NCBI GenBank assembly: GCA_900549715.1
Contig: URPK01000002.1
Span: 62,001 to 126,000 of the forward strand
Direction of reading: 5' to 3'
Source of the DNA: an uncultured Collinsella sp.
GTDB lineage: Bacteria > Actinomycetota > Coriobacteriia > Coriobacteriales > Coriobacteriaceae
Length of the DNA: 64,000 nt
In this document: in pieces, positions 19,188 through 28,229 of the stretch
How positions within the stretch are numbered: the first letter of the stretch is position 1
Layout: the number at the start of each line of letters is the position of its first letter
Program-made: the position numbers and the translations under genes
The notes under the pieces: generated by a model
The model's input: only the letters and a program-made list of their open reading frames with translations
The model's database searches: none
Told to the model about the DNA's origin: nothing

Positions 19188-20210
19188 ATGATTGCAATTT
19201 TAAAAGAGAGCGCCAGCGACGAGGCCGTCAGCCATATCGTCAGCTGGATTGAGAAAAAGGGCCTGAAGACCGATGTCTCGCGCGGCGAGAATGAGACGAT
19301 CATCGGCCTGGTGGGCGATACGACCAAGATCGACCCGTTCCTGCTCGAGTCTATGGACGTCGTCGAGCGCGTGCAGCGCGTCTCCGAGCCGTTCAAGCGC
19401 GCCAACCGCAAGTTCCACCCCGAGGACTCCGTCATCGACTGCGGCCACGGCGTCAAGATCGGCGGCGATCAGTTCCAGGTCATCGCCGGCCCGTGCTCCG
19501 TCGAGGGCGAGAACCTCATCCGCATCGTCCGCCGCGTGAAGGCCGCCGGTGCTACGATGCTGCGCGGCGGTGCCTACAAGCCCCGCACTTCCCCTTACGC
19601 CTACCAGGGCATGGGCCCCGCCGGTCTGGACCTGCTGTGCGAGGCGTCTGCCGAGCTCGACATGCCGATCGTCACCGAGATCATGGACCCGCGCGACGTG
19701 CAGGTCTTCCTGGACAAGAAGATCGACGTCATGCAGATCGGCGCCCGCAACGCCCAGAACTTCCCTCTGCTTAAAGAGGTCGGCAAGACCAAGACTCCGA
19801 TCTTGCTTAAGCGCGGCATGTCCGGCACGATCGATGAGCTGCTCATGGCCGCCGAGTACATCATGAGCGAGGGCAACGACAACGTCATTCTGTGCGAGCG
19901 CGGCATCCGCACCTTCGAGACCCGCACCCGCAACACCTTCGACCTCAATGCCGTGCCGGTGCTGCACCACCTGTCGCACCTGCCCGTCGTCGCCGACCCC
20001 AGCCACGCCACCGGCTACACCCGCTACGTTGAGCCCATGGCGCTCGCCGCGACCGCCTGCGGTGCCAACGGTCTGGAGATCGAGGTCCACGACGAGCCGA
20101 GCCGCGCCTGGTCCGACGGCGCCCAGGCCCTCACCCCCGATCAGTTCGACGACACCATGCGCCGCATCCGGGCCATCCGCGAGGTTGTCTGCCAAGAGAC
20201 CATGGAGTAG
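19188..20210 (+). CDS. aroF: 3-deoxy-7-phosphoheptulonate synthase (type I-beta)
   Basis: Condenses phosphoenolpyruvate with erythrose 4-phosphate, the entry step to the shikimate pathway. The 340-residue protein has an N-terminal ferredoxin-like regulatory domain (about 1-75, MIAILKESASDEAVSHIV), then the barrel with GPCSVEGEN, RGGAYKPRTSPYAYQG, LLKRGMSGTIDE and VVADPSHATG, which carry substrate and metal ligands. The N-terminal domain is the kind that mediates Tyr or Phe feedback in the T. maritima enzyme. The start at 19188 is set by GAGG at 19178-19181. First gene of an eight-gene aromatic operon. Confidence 0.97.
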   Translation: MIAILKESASDEAVSHIVSWIEKKGLKTDVSRGENETIIGLVGDTTKIDPFLLESMDVVERVQRVSEPFKRANRKFHPEDSVIDCGHGVKIGGDQFQVIAGPCSVEGENLIRIVRRVKAAGATMLRGGAYKPRTSPYAYQGMGPAGLDLLCEASAELDMPIVTEIMDPRDVQVFLDKKIDVMQIGARNAQNFPLLKEVGKTKTPILLKRGMSGTIDELLMAAEYIMSEGNDNVILCERGIRTFETRTRNTFDLNAVPVLHHLSHLPVVADPSHATGYTRYVEPMALAATACGANGLEIEVHDEPSRAWSDGAQALTPDQFDDTMRRIRAIREVVCQETME

Positions 20211-20213
20211 CCC

Positions 20214-21128
20214 ATGGGCACGGTGAGAAACGCGCGCGTTAACCAGGGCGGCCCCAAGTGCGCCGGCATCGTCGGCCTTGGCCTCATTGGCGGCAGCTTT
20301 GCCCGCGGCTATGCGCAGGCGGGCGTCCGCGTGCTGGCCTGGGACCCCGATGACGACGTCATGACGGCCGCCAGCATGGGTACCGTTGCCGGCGAGCTCA
20401 ACGACGAGACGCTCGGCGAATGCGACATCATCGTCCTGGCATGCTACCCCGAGGCCTGCATCGAGTGGCTCGAGGCGCACGCCCAGGCACTCGCCGACGC
20501 CACCGACACCGAGGCCATCATGGGCCCCGTGGTGATCGACACGGTGGGCGTCAAGGGTATCGTGTGCGAGCGCGCCTTTGAGCTTGCCCGCGAGCACGGT
20601 TTTTACTTTGTGGGCGCGCACCCCATGGCGGGCACCCAGTTCTCGGGCTACGCGCATTCCCGCGCCGACCTGTTCCAGGGCGCTCCCCTGGTGCTCGTTC
20701 CACCCGCGGTAGACGATGCCCTTAAGCTCGAGCTTTTGGGCCAGGTGCGCGAGATGGTACGTCCCCTGGGCTTTGGCAAGTTCAGCGTGACCAGCGCCGC
20801 CGAGCACGACCGCGTCATCGCCTTCACGAGCCAGCTTGCGCACGTGGTATCCAACGCCTACGTTAAGAGCCCGACCGCTCGGGTCCACCACGGCTTTTCG
20901 GCCGGCAGCTACCGCGACCTTACCCGCGTGGCGCACCTCAATCCGCAGATGTGGTCCGAGCTCATGATCGACGACGCCGATGCGCTCGCCTTCGAGATCG
21001 ACCATCTGATCGAATCGCTTGGTGCCTACAGCCGCGCCCTTAAGGACCGCGACCAGCGCTATCTGGAGAATCTCCTTGCCGAGGGCGACCGCATCAAGCG
21101 AGCGCTCGACGACGAGGCCTCCCACTAG
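20214..21128 (+). CDS. tyrA: Prephenate dehydrogenase
   Basis: Oxidatively decarboxylates prephenate to 4-hydroxyphenylpyruvate for tyrosine. The 304-residue protein has an N-terminal Rossmann motif GIVGLGLIGGS (about 17-27) and GAHPMAGTQFSGY, the conserved TyrA active-site segment. The nucleotide-binding C-terminal helical domain follows. No ACT domain is attached, so feedback must act elsewhere. It starts 3 bases after aroF and 36 bases before aroB. Confidence 0.93.
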   Translation: MGTVRNARVNQGGPKCAGIVGLGLIGGSFARGYAQAGVRVLAWDPDDDVMTAASMGTVAGELNDETLGECDIIVLACYPEACIEWLEAHAQALADATDTEAIMGPVVIDTVGVKGIVCERAFELAREHGFYFVGAHPMAGTQFSGYAHSRADLFQGAPLVLVPPAVDDALKLELLGQVREMVRPLGFGKFSVTSAAEHDRVIAFTSQLAHVVSNAYVKSPTARVHHGFSAGSYRDLTRVAHLNPQMWSELMIDDADALAFEIDHLIESLGAYSRALKDRDQRYLENLLAEGDRIKRALDDEASH

Positions 21129-21164
21129 ACCACCCATCACGCCAGGTCGAAAGGACCGAAGCTT

Positions 21165-22271
21165 ATGGCGATTACCATCGATATCGACACCGCACGCCCC
21201 TACCAGGTACACGTGGGCACCTTTTTGCTGGAGCAGGCAGGTCCGCTCGTACGCGCCACCGCCGGCGGCTCGCGCGCCGTCATCGTGACGGACACCAGCG
21301 TAGGCCCCCTCTACCAGATGCCCGTTAAGCAGAGCCTCGAATCCGCAGGCTACGAGGTGAGCATCTGCACCTTCGAGGCCGGCGAGGCCCACAAGCGCGC
21401 CGAGACCTACGTCGCCATTTTGGAGTTTGTGGCCGAGCACGAGCTTTCGCGCTCCGACGTGATCGTGGCGCTCGGCGGCGGCGTCGCGGGCGACGTGGCG
21501 GGCTTTGTGGCCGCCACCTACATGCGCGGCTGCAAGTTTGTGCAGATTCCCACAAGCCTGCTCGCCATGGTGGATTCGTCGGTCGGCGGTAAGACGGCCA
21601 TCGACCTGGCAGCCGGCAAGAACTTGGCCGGCGCCTTTTGGCAGCCGAGCGTGGTTATCGCCGATGTTGGATGCCTTGCCACCCTCACGCCCGAGCAGTT
21701 CGCCGACGGCTGCGGCGAGGTCGTCAAGCACGCCGTGATCGCCGACCCGGAGCTTTTCGCCGAGCTGGAGAAGACCCCGCTCACGCTGGAGCTGCTCAAC
21801 CGCGATGTGGCCCGCGTAGCGCTCATCATCGCCCGCAATATCGACATCAAGCGCGCCGTGGTCGTCGCCGACGAGCGCGAAACCAACCAGCGCAAGCTGC
21901 TCAACTTTGGACACAGCGCCGGGCACGCCGTCGAAGCCTGCGAGCACTTTGAGCTGGGACATGGCAACTGCGTGTCGATCGGCATGGGCATCATCACGCG
22001 CGCCGCGGCGATGCATGGCATCTGCGATGCTGCACTGCCCGGTCGTATTGAGGAGCTCTGCGCCCGCCATGGCCTCAAGACCCGCTGCGACCTAGATGCC
22101 GATGCCGTTTTTTCCGAGGCACTCCACGACAAGAAGCGCGCGGGCGACACCATCGACCTGGTGATTCCGCACGGCATTGGCCGCTGCAGCATCGACCGCA
22201 CGCCGCTTTCCACTTTCCACGAACTCATTGCCGAGGGCCTCGGCCAGAAGGGAGACGCATCCGCATGTTAG
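21165..22271 (+). CDS. aroB: 3-dehydroquinate synthase
   Basis: Cyclises DAHP to 3-dehydroquinate, NAD and metal dependent. The 368-residue protein shows VALGGGVAGDVAGFVAATYM (NAD loop), PTSLLAMVDSSVGGKTAID and the metal-binding LLNFGHSAGHAVEA with its histidines. The length is normal. Its 3' end overlaps aroA by 7 bases. Confidence 0.97.
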   Translation: MAITIDIDTARPYQVHVGTFLLEQAGPLVRATAGGSRAVIVTDTSVGPLYQMPVKQSLESAGYEVSICTFEAGEAHKRAETYVAILEFVAEHELSRSDVIVALGGGVAGDVAGFVAATYMRGCKFVQIPTSLLAMVDSSVGGKTAIDLAAGKNLAGAFWQPSVVIADVGCLATLTPEQFADGCGEVVKHAVIADPELFAELEKTPLTLELLNRDVARVALIIARNIDIKRAVVVADERETNQRKLLNFGHSAGHAVEACEHFELGHGNCVSIGMGIITRAAAMHGICDAALPGRIEELCARHGLKTRCDLDADAVFSEALHDKKRAGDTIDLVIPHGIGRCSIDRTPLSTFHELIAEGLGQKGDASAC

Positions 22272-23584
22272 CCCGCATCACCCCGTCCCCGCTCAAGGGC
22301 ACCGTTCCCGCCATCGCGTCCAAGTCGATGGCGCACCGCCTCATCATCTGCGCCGCGCTTGCCAACGGCGAGACGCACGTCGCCTGCAACACCACCTGCG
22401 CCGACATCGAGGCTACGGTGCGTTGCCTTACGGCCCTGGGCGCCCGCATCGAGACCGTCGAGGACGGCTTCCAGGTCCACCCCACCATGAAGAGTGTTGA
22501 GTTTGGCCTGCTCAAGGCCCTTGCCGGCGGCACGCTCGACTGCGGTGAAAGTGGCTCCACGCTGCGCTTTATGCTGCCTGTCGCCTGCGCGCTGGGTGCG
22601 GATGCCACCTTCGTGGGTCAGGGACGCTTGGGTGCACGCCCACTCTCCCCGCTTTCCGACGAGATCATCGCCGCCGGCTGCGACCTACAGGGTCTGGGCG
22701 GTTTTCCGCTCAAGACGAGCGGCCGCATGCGCCCGGGCACCTTTGTGCTTCCGGGCAACGTGAGCTCGCAGTACATCTCGGGCCTGCTGTTGGCAGCTCC
22801 GCTGCTGGCCCAGCCCTCCTGCGTGCAGGTAACCGGCCTTATTGAGAGCCGCCCCTACATCAACCTGACGATCCAGGCCATGAAGGCCTTCGGCGTCGAG
22901 GTCAACGTCGAGCGTATTCCCGCCAGGGACGGCCAGCCCGAGGTCACGAACTTCCGCGTGAGCAGCGGCTCGTACCGCACGCCCGGCAGCGTAGCCGTCG
23001 AGGGCGACTGGTCCAACGCTGCCTTTTGGCTGTGCGCCGGTGCCATCGGATGCGACCCCATCACCGTCGAGGGCGTGTCGCTGAGCTCCGCACAGGGCGA
23101 CCGCAACGTGCTTGCCGCGCTTTCGCGCTTTGGCGCCCGCATCGTGCGCTCCACCAACGCCGCCACTGTGCAGTCCGACAAGCTCGCCGGCTTTGAGATG
23201 AGCGCCCACGACATCCCCGACCTCGTGCCCGTTATCTCTGCCGTGGCATCGCTGGCGCAAGGCCGCACGTTCATCCGCGATTGCGCCCGCCTGCGCATCA
23301 AGGAATCCGACCGTCTGGCCACGACCACCCGCGAGCTCACCGCACTGGGCGCGCAGATACGCATTGCCGGCGACGACCTCATCATCAAGGGAGTCGACGC
23401 CTTTACCGGCGGCGAGGTCGATTCGCACAACGACCACCGTATCGCCATGATGGCCACCATCGCCGCGAGCCGTGCCACCGGCGAGGTCGTGATCCACGGC
23501 GCCGAGGCCGTCAACAAGTCCTATCCCGATTTCTTCGACCACTACCGCCTGCTGGGCGGCAAGGTCACACTCGAGGAGGAATAG
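22265..23584 (+). CDS. aroA: 5-enolpyruvylshikimate-3-phosphate synthase
   Basis: Transfers the enolpyruvyl group from PEP to shikimate 3-phosphate. The 439-residue protein includes ASKSMAHRLIICAALANG at the N-terminus, GESGSTLRFMLP, LPGNVSSQYISGLLLAAPLL and RIKESDRLATT with SHNDHRIAMM near the C-terminus, covering both domains of the enzyme. It overlaps aroB and precedes aroC by one base. Confidence 0.97.
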   Translation: MLARITPSPLKGTVPAIASKSMAHRLIICAALANGETHVACNTTCADIEATVRCLTALGARIETVEDGFQVHPTMKSVEFGLLKALAGGTLDCGESGSTLRFMLPVACALGADATFVGQGRLGARPLSPLSDEIIAAGCDLQGLGGFPLKTSGRMRPGTFVLPGNVSSQYISGLLLAAPLLAQPSCVQVTGLIESRPYINLTIQAMKAFGVEVNVERIPARDGQPEVTNFRVSSGSYRTPGSVAVEGDWSNAAFWLCAGAIGCDPITVEGVSLSSAQGDRNVLAALSRFGARIVRSTNAATVQSDKLAGFEMSAHDIPDLVPVISAVASLAQGRTFIRDCARLRIKESDRLATTTRELTALGAQIRIAGDDLIIKGVDAFTGGEVDSHNDHRIAMMATIAASRATGEVVIHGAEAVNKSYPDFFDHYRLLGGKVTLEEE

Positions 23585-23585
23585 C

Positions 23586-24683
23586 ATGTCCTCGACCTTT
23601 GGCAACGTCTTGCACTTAAGCATCTTCGGCCAGTCGCACTCCCCCGCCATCGGCTGCTCCCTCGATGGCATCCCGGCGGGCATCGCTGTTGACCAGGAGC
23701 GGCTGCAGGCCTTCCTTGACCGTCGTGCCCCCGGTCGCGACGAGACCGCGACCAAACGCCGCGAGGCCGACGCCGCCCACATCATCGCCGGTGTGGTCGA
23801 TGGACATACCACGGGAGCACCCATCGCCGCGATTATCGAGAACACCAACACGCGCTCAAAGGACTATTCCGAGCTGCGCCGCAAGCCCCGCCCCGGACAC
23901 GCGGATTTTCCGGCGCGCGTGAAGTATCACAACATGCACGATGTCGCTGGTGGCGGGCATTTCTCCGGCCGCCTGACGGCACCCCTGTGTATCGCCGGCG
24001 GCATTGCGCTGCAGGCACTCGAGACCCGCGGCATTAACGTGATGGCGCACGTCGCGCAGATCGGCGGCATCTCCGACCTGCCGATGGACGATATGGTCTA
24101 TCGCGAGGCCGACCGCAAGGCGATCCTAACGAACGATCTTCCTTGCATTGACGCCGCCGCAGCCGGCCGCATGCGTGAGGAGATCCTAGCCGCGCGCGAC
24201 GAACTCGACAGCATCGGCGGCATCGTGGAGTGCGGCATTTACGGGCTTCCCGCAGGCATCGGCGACCCCATGTTCGACGGCATCGAGAACCGCATCGCGC
24301 AGATCGCGTTTGGCATTCCCGCCGTAAAGGGCGTGGAGTTTGGCATGGGCTTTGCCGTGGCCGCCATGCGCGGCAGCGAGAACAATGATCCGTATCGCAT
24401 CGATGCCGAGACCGGCGAGATCGAGGTCGAGTCCAACAACGCCGGCGGCATCCTGGGCGGTATTTCGACCGGCGCGCCCGTCATGTGGCGCATGGCCGTA
24501 AAGCCGACGCCCTCCATTGGCCGCGAGCAGCAGACGGTGGACATGGACGCTATGGAAAATGCCGAGCTCTCGGTCCACGGCCGCCACGATCCCTGCATCG
24601 TCCCCCGAGCTGTCCCCGTAGCCGAGGCAGCCGCCGCCCTTGCCATCTGGGACGCCCTCCTCGAAGACGCCGCCCAGCGCTAA
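23586..24683 (+). CDS. aroC: Chorismate synthase
   Basis: Removes phosphate from EPSP to give chorismate, using reduced FMN. 365 residues with RRAPGRDETATKRREAD, RPGHADF and GGGHFSGRLTAPL, all family blocks. The N-terminal signature reads FGQSHSPAIG instead of the usual GESHG, so Glu and the final Gly are replaced while the catalytic-region His is kept. Residues from DPYRIDAETG and NNAGGILGGISTGAPV complete the family. It is placed in the pathway operon between aroA and pheA, so function is very likely retained. Confidence 0.95.
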   Translation: MSSTFGNVLHLSIFGQSHSPAIGCSLDGIPAGIAVDQERLQAFLDRRAPGRDETATKRREADAAHIIAGVVDGHTTGAPIAAIIENTNTRSKDYSELRRKPRPGHADFPARVKYHNMHDVAGGGHFSGRLTAPLCIAGGIALQALETRGINVMAHVAQIGGISDLPMDDMVYREADRKAILTNDLPCIDAAAAGRMREEILAARDELDSIGGIVECGIYGLPAGIGDPMFDGIENRIAQIAFGIPAVKGVEFGMGFAVAAMRGSENNDPYRIDAETGEIEVESNNAGGILGGISTGAPVMWRMAVKPTPSIGREQQTVDMDAMENAELSVHGRHDPCIVPRAVPVAEAAAALAIWDALLEDAAQR

Positions 24684-24726
24684 CTACCCACCCCTCAACA
24701 TCCCCCGACACGTGAAAGGGGTCTCC

Positions 24727-25872
24727 ATGGACCTTGCTGACATCCGCCAGGCCATCGATGGCATCGACACCACGCTCCTCAACAGCTTTATCGAGCGCAT
24801 GGACATTGCCACCGAGGTCGCCAAGTCAAAAATCGAGATGGGCAAGGCCGTCTTCGACCCCGCCCGCGAGCGCTCCAAGCTCAATAACCTCGCCAGTCGC
24901 GCACCCGAGCGCTACGAGGCTCAGACCATCACCCTGTTCCGCCTCCTCATGAGCATGAGCAAAGCCCAGCAGCAGCGCTACATCAACGAGCTCAAGGGCA
25001 TCACGGTGTCGCAAAAAGCCCACGCCACGGCCGTAGCCTTCGATACGCCTTTCCCTCAAACGGCCTCCGTTGCCTGCCAGGGCATGGAAGGCGCCTACAG
25101 CCAAATCGCCGCGTGCAAGCTCTTCGACGTACCCGATATTGCGTTTTTCGAGACCTTCGAGGGCGTCATGCGTGCCGTGCGCGACGGCTTCTGCGAGTTT
25201 GGCGTGCTGCCCATCGAAAACTCCACCGCAGGCTCGGTCAACGCCGTCTACGACCTGCTCGCCCAGTTCGACTTCCACATTGTGCGCTCGCTGCGCCTCA
25301 AGATCGATCATAACCTGCTCGTCAAGCCCGGCACCAAGCTCGCAGACGTGCGCGAGGTCTACAGCCATGGCCAGGCCATCGCCCAGTGCGCCGGCTTTAT
25401 CGAGGCCCACGGCCTGCACGCCACCAAGTACCCCAACACGGCCATGTCGGCCGAGATGGTCGCCAACTCCGAGCGCACCGATGTCGCCGCCATCGCCTCG
25501 CGCAGCTGTGCGGCACTCTACGGCCTGGAGGTGCTGGAACCCAACATCCAAGACTCGGACAACAACTATACGCGTTTTGTCGTCATCAGTCGCGAGCCGC
25601 GCGTCTACCCCGGCGCCAACCGTACCTCGCTCATGATCACCACAGCCAACGAGCCGGGCGCCCTTTACCGCGTACTCGAGCGCTTCTATGCGCTCAACAT
25701 CAACCTCATTAAGCTCGAAAGCCGTCCCATCCCCGGGCACGACTTTGAGTTTATGTTCTACTTTGACCTGGACTGCCCCTTTGGTAGCAAGGCCCTCGAC
25801 GACCTGCTCGATTCCATCGACGACGTGTGCGAGAGCTTCACCTACTTTGGCAGCTACACGGAGGTGCTCTAG
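24727..25872 (+). CDS. pheA: Bifunctional chorismate mutase / prephenate dehydratase
   Basis: Makes phenylpyruvate from chorismate. 381 residues: AroQ-type helical mutase at about 1-90 (DIRQAIDGIDTTLLNSFIERM), prephenate dehydratase at about 108-285 (QGMEGAYSQIA, LPIENSTAGSVNAVYDLL, NNYTRFVVISRE with the TRF motif), and a C-terminal ACT domain (NEPGALYRVLERFYALNINL then ESRP) for phenylalanine feedback. The ATG at 24727 follows GAAAGGGG; an upstream in-frame Met lies inside aroC. It ends one base before the aroE-aroK start. Confidence 0.95.
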   Translation: MDLADIRQAIDGIDTTLLNSFIERMDIATEVAKSKIEMGKAVFDPARERSKLNNLASRAPERYEAQTITLFRLLMSMSKAQQQRYINELKGITVSQKAHATAVAFDTPFPQTASVACQGMEGAYSQIAACKLFDVPDIAFFETFEGVMRAVRDGFCEFGVLPIENSTAGSVNAVYDLLAQFDFHIVRSLRLKIDHNLLVKPGTKLADVREVYSHGQAIAQCAGFIEAHGLHATKYPNTAMSAEMVANSERTDVAAIASRSCAALYGLEVLEPNIQDSDNNYTRFVVISREPRVYPGANRTSLMITTANEPGALYRVLERFYALNINLIKLESRPIPGHDFEFMFYFDLDCPFGSKALDDLLDSIDDVCESFTYFGSYTEVL

Positions 25873-27111
25873 ATGACCGATGTCGCCGCAACCCGCCCCT
25901 ACGGCGTGCTGGGCCGCGTGCTGGGCCACAGCTACACCCCGACCATCTACAAAGAGCTCGCAGGGCTGGAGTACGTGCGATTTGAGCGCGAGCCCGAGGA
26001 TCTTGAGGCTTTTATGACGGGCGACGAATGGGAGGGCACCAACGTGACCATCCCCTACAAGCGCGTTGTCATGGAATACCTGGACGAGCTGAGTCCGCTG
26101 GCCGAGCGCATGGGCAACGTCAACACCATCACACGCCTGCCTGACGGCCGTCTACGTGGCGACAACACCGACTACTTTGGTTTTCAGTGTCTAGTCGAGG
26201 AGTTAGGCGTAGAGGTTGCCAGCAAAAAGGTCCTCGTGCTCGGAGCCACTGGAGGCGCGGGCACTACGGCCAGCATGGTACTCGGCGATCTGGGCGCCGT
26301 CGTTGTACCCGTGGGTCGCACGAGCGAGGTCAACTATGGCAACATCGCACAGCAGTCCGACGCCGCCCTGCTCGTCAACTGCACGCCCGCCGGCATGTTC
26401 CCCCACTGTCCCGATGCCCCCTGCACGCTCGAGGGGCTCAATGCGCTCGAGGGCGTCATCGACATCGTCTACAACCCCGCCCGTACGGGTCTGATGCTCG
26501 AGGCCGAGCGCCACGGCATCCCCTGCATCGGCGGCCTGCTCATGCTTGTTGCCCAGGCGGCACAAGCTGTCGAGCGCTACACCGGCCAAGCCACCCCGCG
26601 CGAGCGCATCCTGGATGTGACGGAGCGGCTGTCCCACCGCGAGCAGAACATTGCCCTGATCGGCATGCCGGGTTCGGGCAAGACCCGTGTGGGCGAGCAG
26701 ATCGCCCAGCTCACGGGTCGCGAGCACATCGACTTGGACGCCGCGCTTGAGGAACGCCTGGGGATGCCCTGCGCCGACTTTATCGTCGAGCGCGGCGAGG
26801 CAGCCTTCCGCGAGCAGGAGACGGCGGAGCTGGCCGACATCTCCAAGCGCAGCGGCCTGGTGCTTTCCACGGGCGGCGGCGTGGTCACACGCGACGAGAA
26901 CTACCCGCTGCTGCACCAGAACAGCCAGATCGTGATGCTCAACCGCAAGCTCGACGAACTCGCCCATAAGGGTCGCCCCATCACCGCCCGCGATGGCATC
27001 GATAAGCTCGCCGAGCAGCGCATGCCGCGCTACCGCGCCTGGGCCGACTACATCATCGACTCACGCGACTGCGCCGCCAAAACCGCGGCCGCCATCGTCG
27101 AGACCCTCTAA
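25873..27111 (+). CDS. aroE-aroK: Fused shikimate dehydrogenase - shikimate kinase
   Basis: One 412-residue polypeptide with two consecutive activities. Residues about 1-245 are AroE: LGHSYTPTIYKELAG (substrate Ser/Thr), GTNVTIPYKRVV (catalytic Lys), GDNTDYFGF and the NADP loop LGATGGAGTTAS. Residues about 255-412 are AroK: Walker A GMPGSGKTRVG, DLDAALEERLG, ERGEAAFREQE, STGGGVV and the lid RPITARDG. The fused order mirrors the pathway (dehydrogenase product is the kinase substrate). The ATG directly abuts the pheA stop. Both halves look intact. Confidence 0.95.
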   Translation: MTDVAATRPYGVLGRVLGHSYTPTIYKELAGLEYVRFEREPEDLEAFMTGDEWEGTNVTIPYKRVVMEYLDELSPLAERMGNVNTITRLPDGRLRGDNTDYFGFQCLVEELGVEVASKKVLVLGATGGAGTTASMVLGDLGAVVVPVGRTSEVNYGNIAQQSDAALLVNCTPAGMFPHCPDAPCTLEGLNALEGVIDIVYNPARTGLMLEAERHGIPCIGGLLMLVAQAAQAVERYTGQATPRERILDVTERLSHREQNIALIGMPGSGKTRVGEQIAQLTGREHIDLDAALEERLGMPCADFIVERGEAAFREQETAELADISKRSGLVLSTGGGVVTRDENYPLLHQNSQIVMLNRKLDELAHKGRPITARDGIDKLAEQRMPRYRAWADYIIDSRDCAAKTAAAIVETL

Positions 27112-27148
27112 CCTGCCAAAAAGGGACAGGTTTATTTTGGCAGGTTTT
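27110..27148 (+). terminator. Perfect 12-bp inverted repeat between aroE-aroK and aroQ
   Basis: AACCTGCCAAAA (27110-27121) and TTTTGGCAGGTT (27135-27146) with a 13-base loop; the left arm includes the last two bases of the stop codon. Followed only by TTAT, so it may be a modest terminator or a dispersed intergenic repeat. Confidence 0.5.
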
Positions 27149-27210
27149 ATCTGGGCAAACGCCGAAGATCGCAAGACCAGCCACGCCAACCAACTGCAAA
27201 GGAAGCAACC

Positions 27211-27648
27211 ATGAAGGCACTCGTCATCAACGGCCCCAACCTCAACATGCTCGGCATTCGCGAGCCGGGCATCTACGGAAGCGATAACTACGACCGTTTG
27301 GTCCAGATCTGCCAGGAGGCAGGCGCCACGCAGGGCTTTAACGAGGTCGAGGTCTTCCAATCCAACCACGAGGGCAGCATCGTCGACAAGATCCAGGAGG
27401 CCTACGGCAAGGTCGACGGCATCGTCATCAACCCGGCGGCCTACACGCACACGAGCGTGGCGATCCTCGATGCGCTCAAAGCCGTCGCCATCCCTGCCGT
27501 CGAGGTCCACATCAGCGCCGTCGAGACCCGCGAGGACTTCCGCCAGGTAAGCTACGCCCGCCTGGCCTGCTTCGCCACCATCACCGGCGAAGGCCTGCAG
27601 GGGTATGCCCACGCGTTGGAGCTGCTGAAAGAGCGTCTCGAAAAGTAG
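27211..27648 (+). CDS. aroQ: Type II 3-dehydroquinate dehydratase
   Basis: Dehydrates 3-dehydroquinate to 3-dehydroshikimate. The 145-residue protein has NGPNLNMLGIREPGIYG, FQSNHEGSIVDKI, INPAAYTHTSVAILDAL and HISAVETREDFR, which carry the Tyr, Arg, Asn and His of the type II active site. It supplies the step otherwise missing from the operon. It may have partly separate expression because of the inverted repeat ahead of it. The ribosome site AAGGAAG precedes the ATG. Confidence 0.97.
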   Translation: MKALVINGPNLNMLGIREPGIYGSDNYDRLVQICQEAGATQGFNEVEVFQSNHEGSIVDKIQEAYGKVDGIVINPAAYTHTSVAILDALKAVAIPAVEVHISAVETREDFRQVSYARLACFATITGEGLQGYAHALELLKERLEK

Positions 27649-27695
27649 CTTCGCGAGCAAATCCATCAACGCCGATTCGCACGCTAATATAGCCA

Positions 27696-27735
27696 GTGCC
27701 GCCAGCAGCAACCTCGCTACTGGCGGCACTTTATT
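27696..27735 (+). terminator. Intrinsic terminator of the aro operon
   Basis: AGTGCCGCCAG (27696-27706) pairs perfectly with CTGGCGGCACT (27721-27731), 14-base loop, followed by TTATT. It closes the transcription unit after aroQ. Confidence 0.8.
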
Positions 27736-27743
27736 ACTAGCAT

Positions 27744-27749
27744 ATAATC
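27744..27749 (+). promoter_or_regulatory. -10 element of the DUF4869/P-loop operon
   Basis: A perfect TATAAT 31 bases before the start codon of the following gene. No good -35 is present at 17 bases; the corresponding position is inside the terminator arm. Confidence 0.45.
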
Positions 27750-27779
27750 GTTGCAGTCACACAACGTCTGGAGACGCGC

Positions 27780-28229
27780 ATGTTAAGCATCCATCTGGGG
27801 GATTACCCCGGTTCTATCTACGATACCGAAACCTATTTTAGGAACTCATACTTGGACTCATGGTTCGAAGATCCTATGGCCGCACAGATTATTAAAAGCG
27901 TGGACGGATCAGAGCTCATCGGCCCCCACAACATCGTAAGCAAGCAGCTGGGCTCAATCACCCCACTCGAACTGTCCGGCGGCGTCAAGACGCTGCTGTT
28001 AGTACGCAATCTCCCAAATATGGTGTTCAACGCATCTACCTGCGGAGACAACTGTGCCCGCTGGCTACTCAAGATCGGCAAAGAGCAGGATGTGCTGGTG
28101 ACCCTTTACCACATCATGAAGTTCCCCTGGAAGAATTTTGAAATCCGCATTGAAAACGATAACCGCATCGTCAGAAACATGCAGGAGTTTGTTGGCGCCA
28201 CGAATGACTTTTTGGATGTTGATGAGTAA
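27780..28229 (+). CDS. DUF4869-like small protein
   Basis: A 149-residue acidic soluble protein without signal peptide or membrane helices. It starts MLSIHLGDYPGSIYDTETYF and has LLLVRNLPNMVFNASTCGDNCARWLLKIGKEQDVLVTLYH-type text (residues about 80-120) which I recognise as the style of DUF4869 proteins; the family name is from memory, function unknown. Its stop codon overlaps the start of the next gene (TAATG), so the two are made together. GGAGA lies 7 bases before the ATG. Its partner is a P-loop protein, which suggests this is a cofactor, regulator or target adaptor. Confidence 0.6.
   Translation: MLSIHLGDYPGSIYDTETYFRNSYLDSWFEDPMAAQIIKSVDGSELIGPHNIVSKQLGSITPLELSGGVKTLLLVRNLPNMVFNASTCGDNCARWLLKIGKEQDVLVTLYHIMKFPWKNFEIRIENDNRIVRNMQEFVGATNDFLDVDE

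Noticed and set aside
19200..22070. A 956-codon open frame on the minus strand through aroF, tyrA and aroB
   Set aside because: Same cause: codon periodicity of strongly GC3-biased genes opens the antisense frame. It contains no recognised domain.
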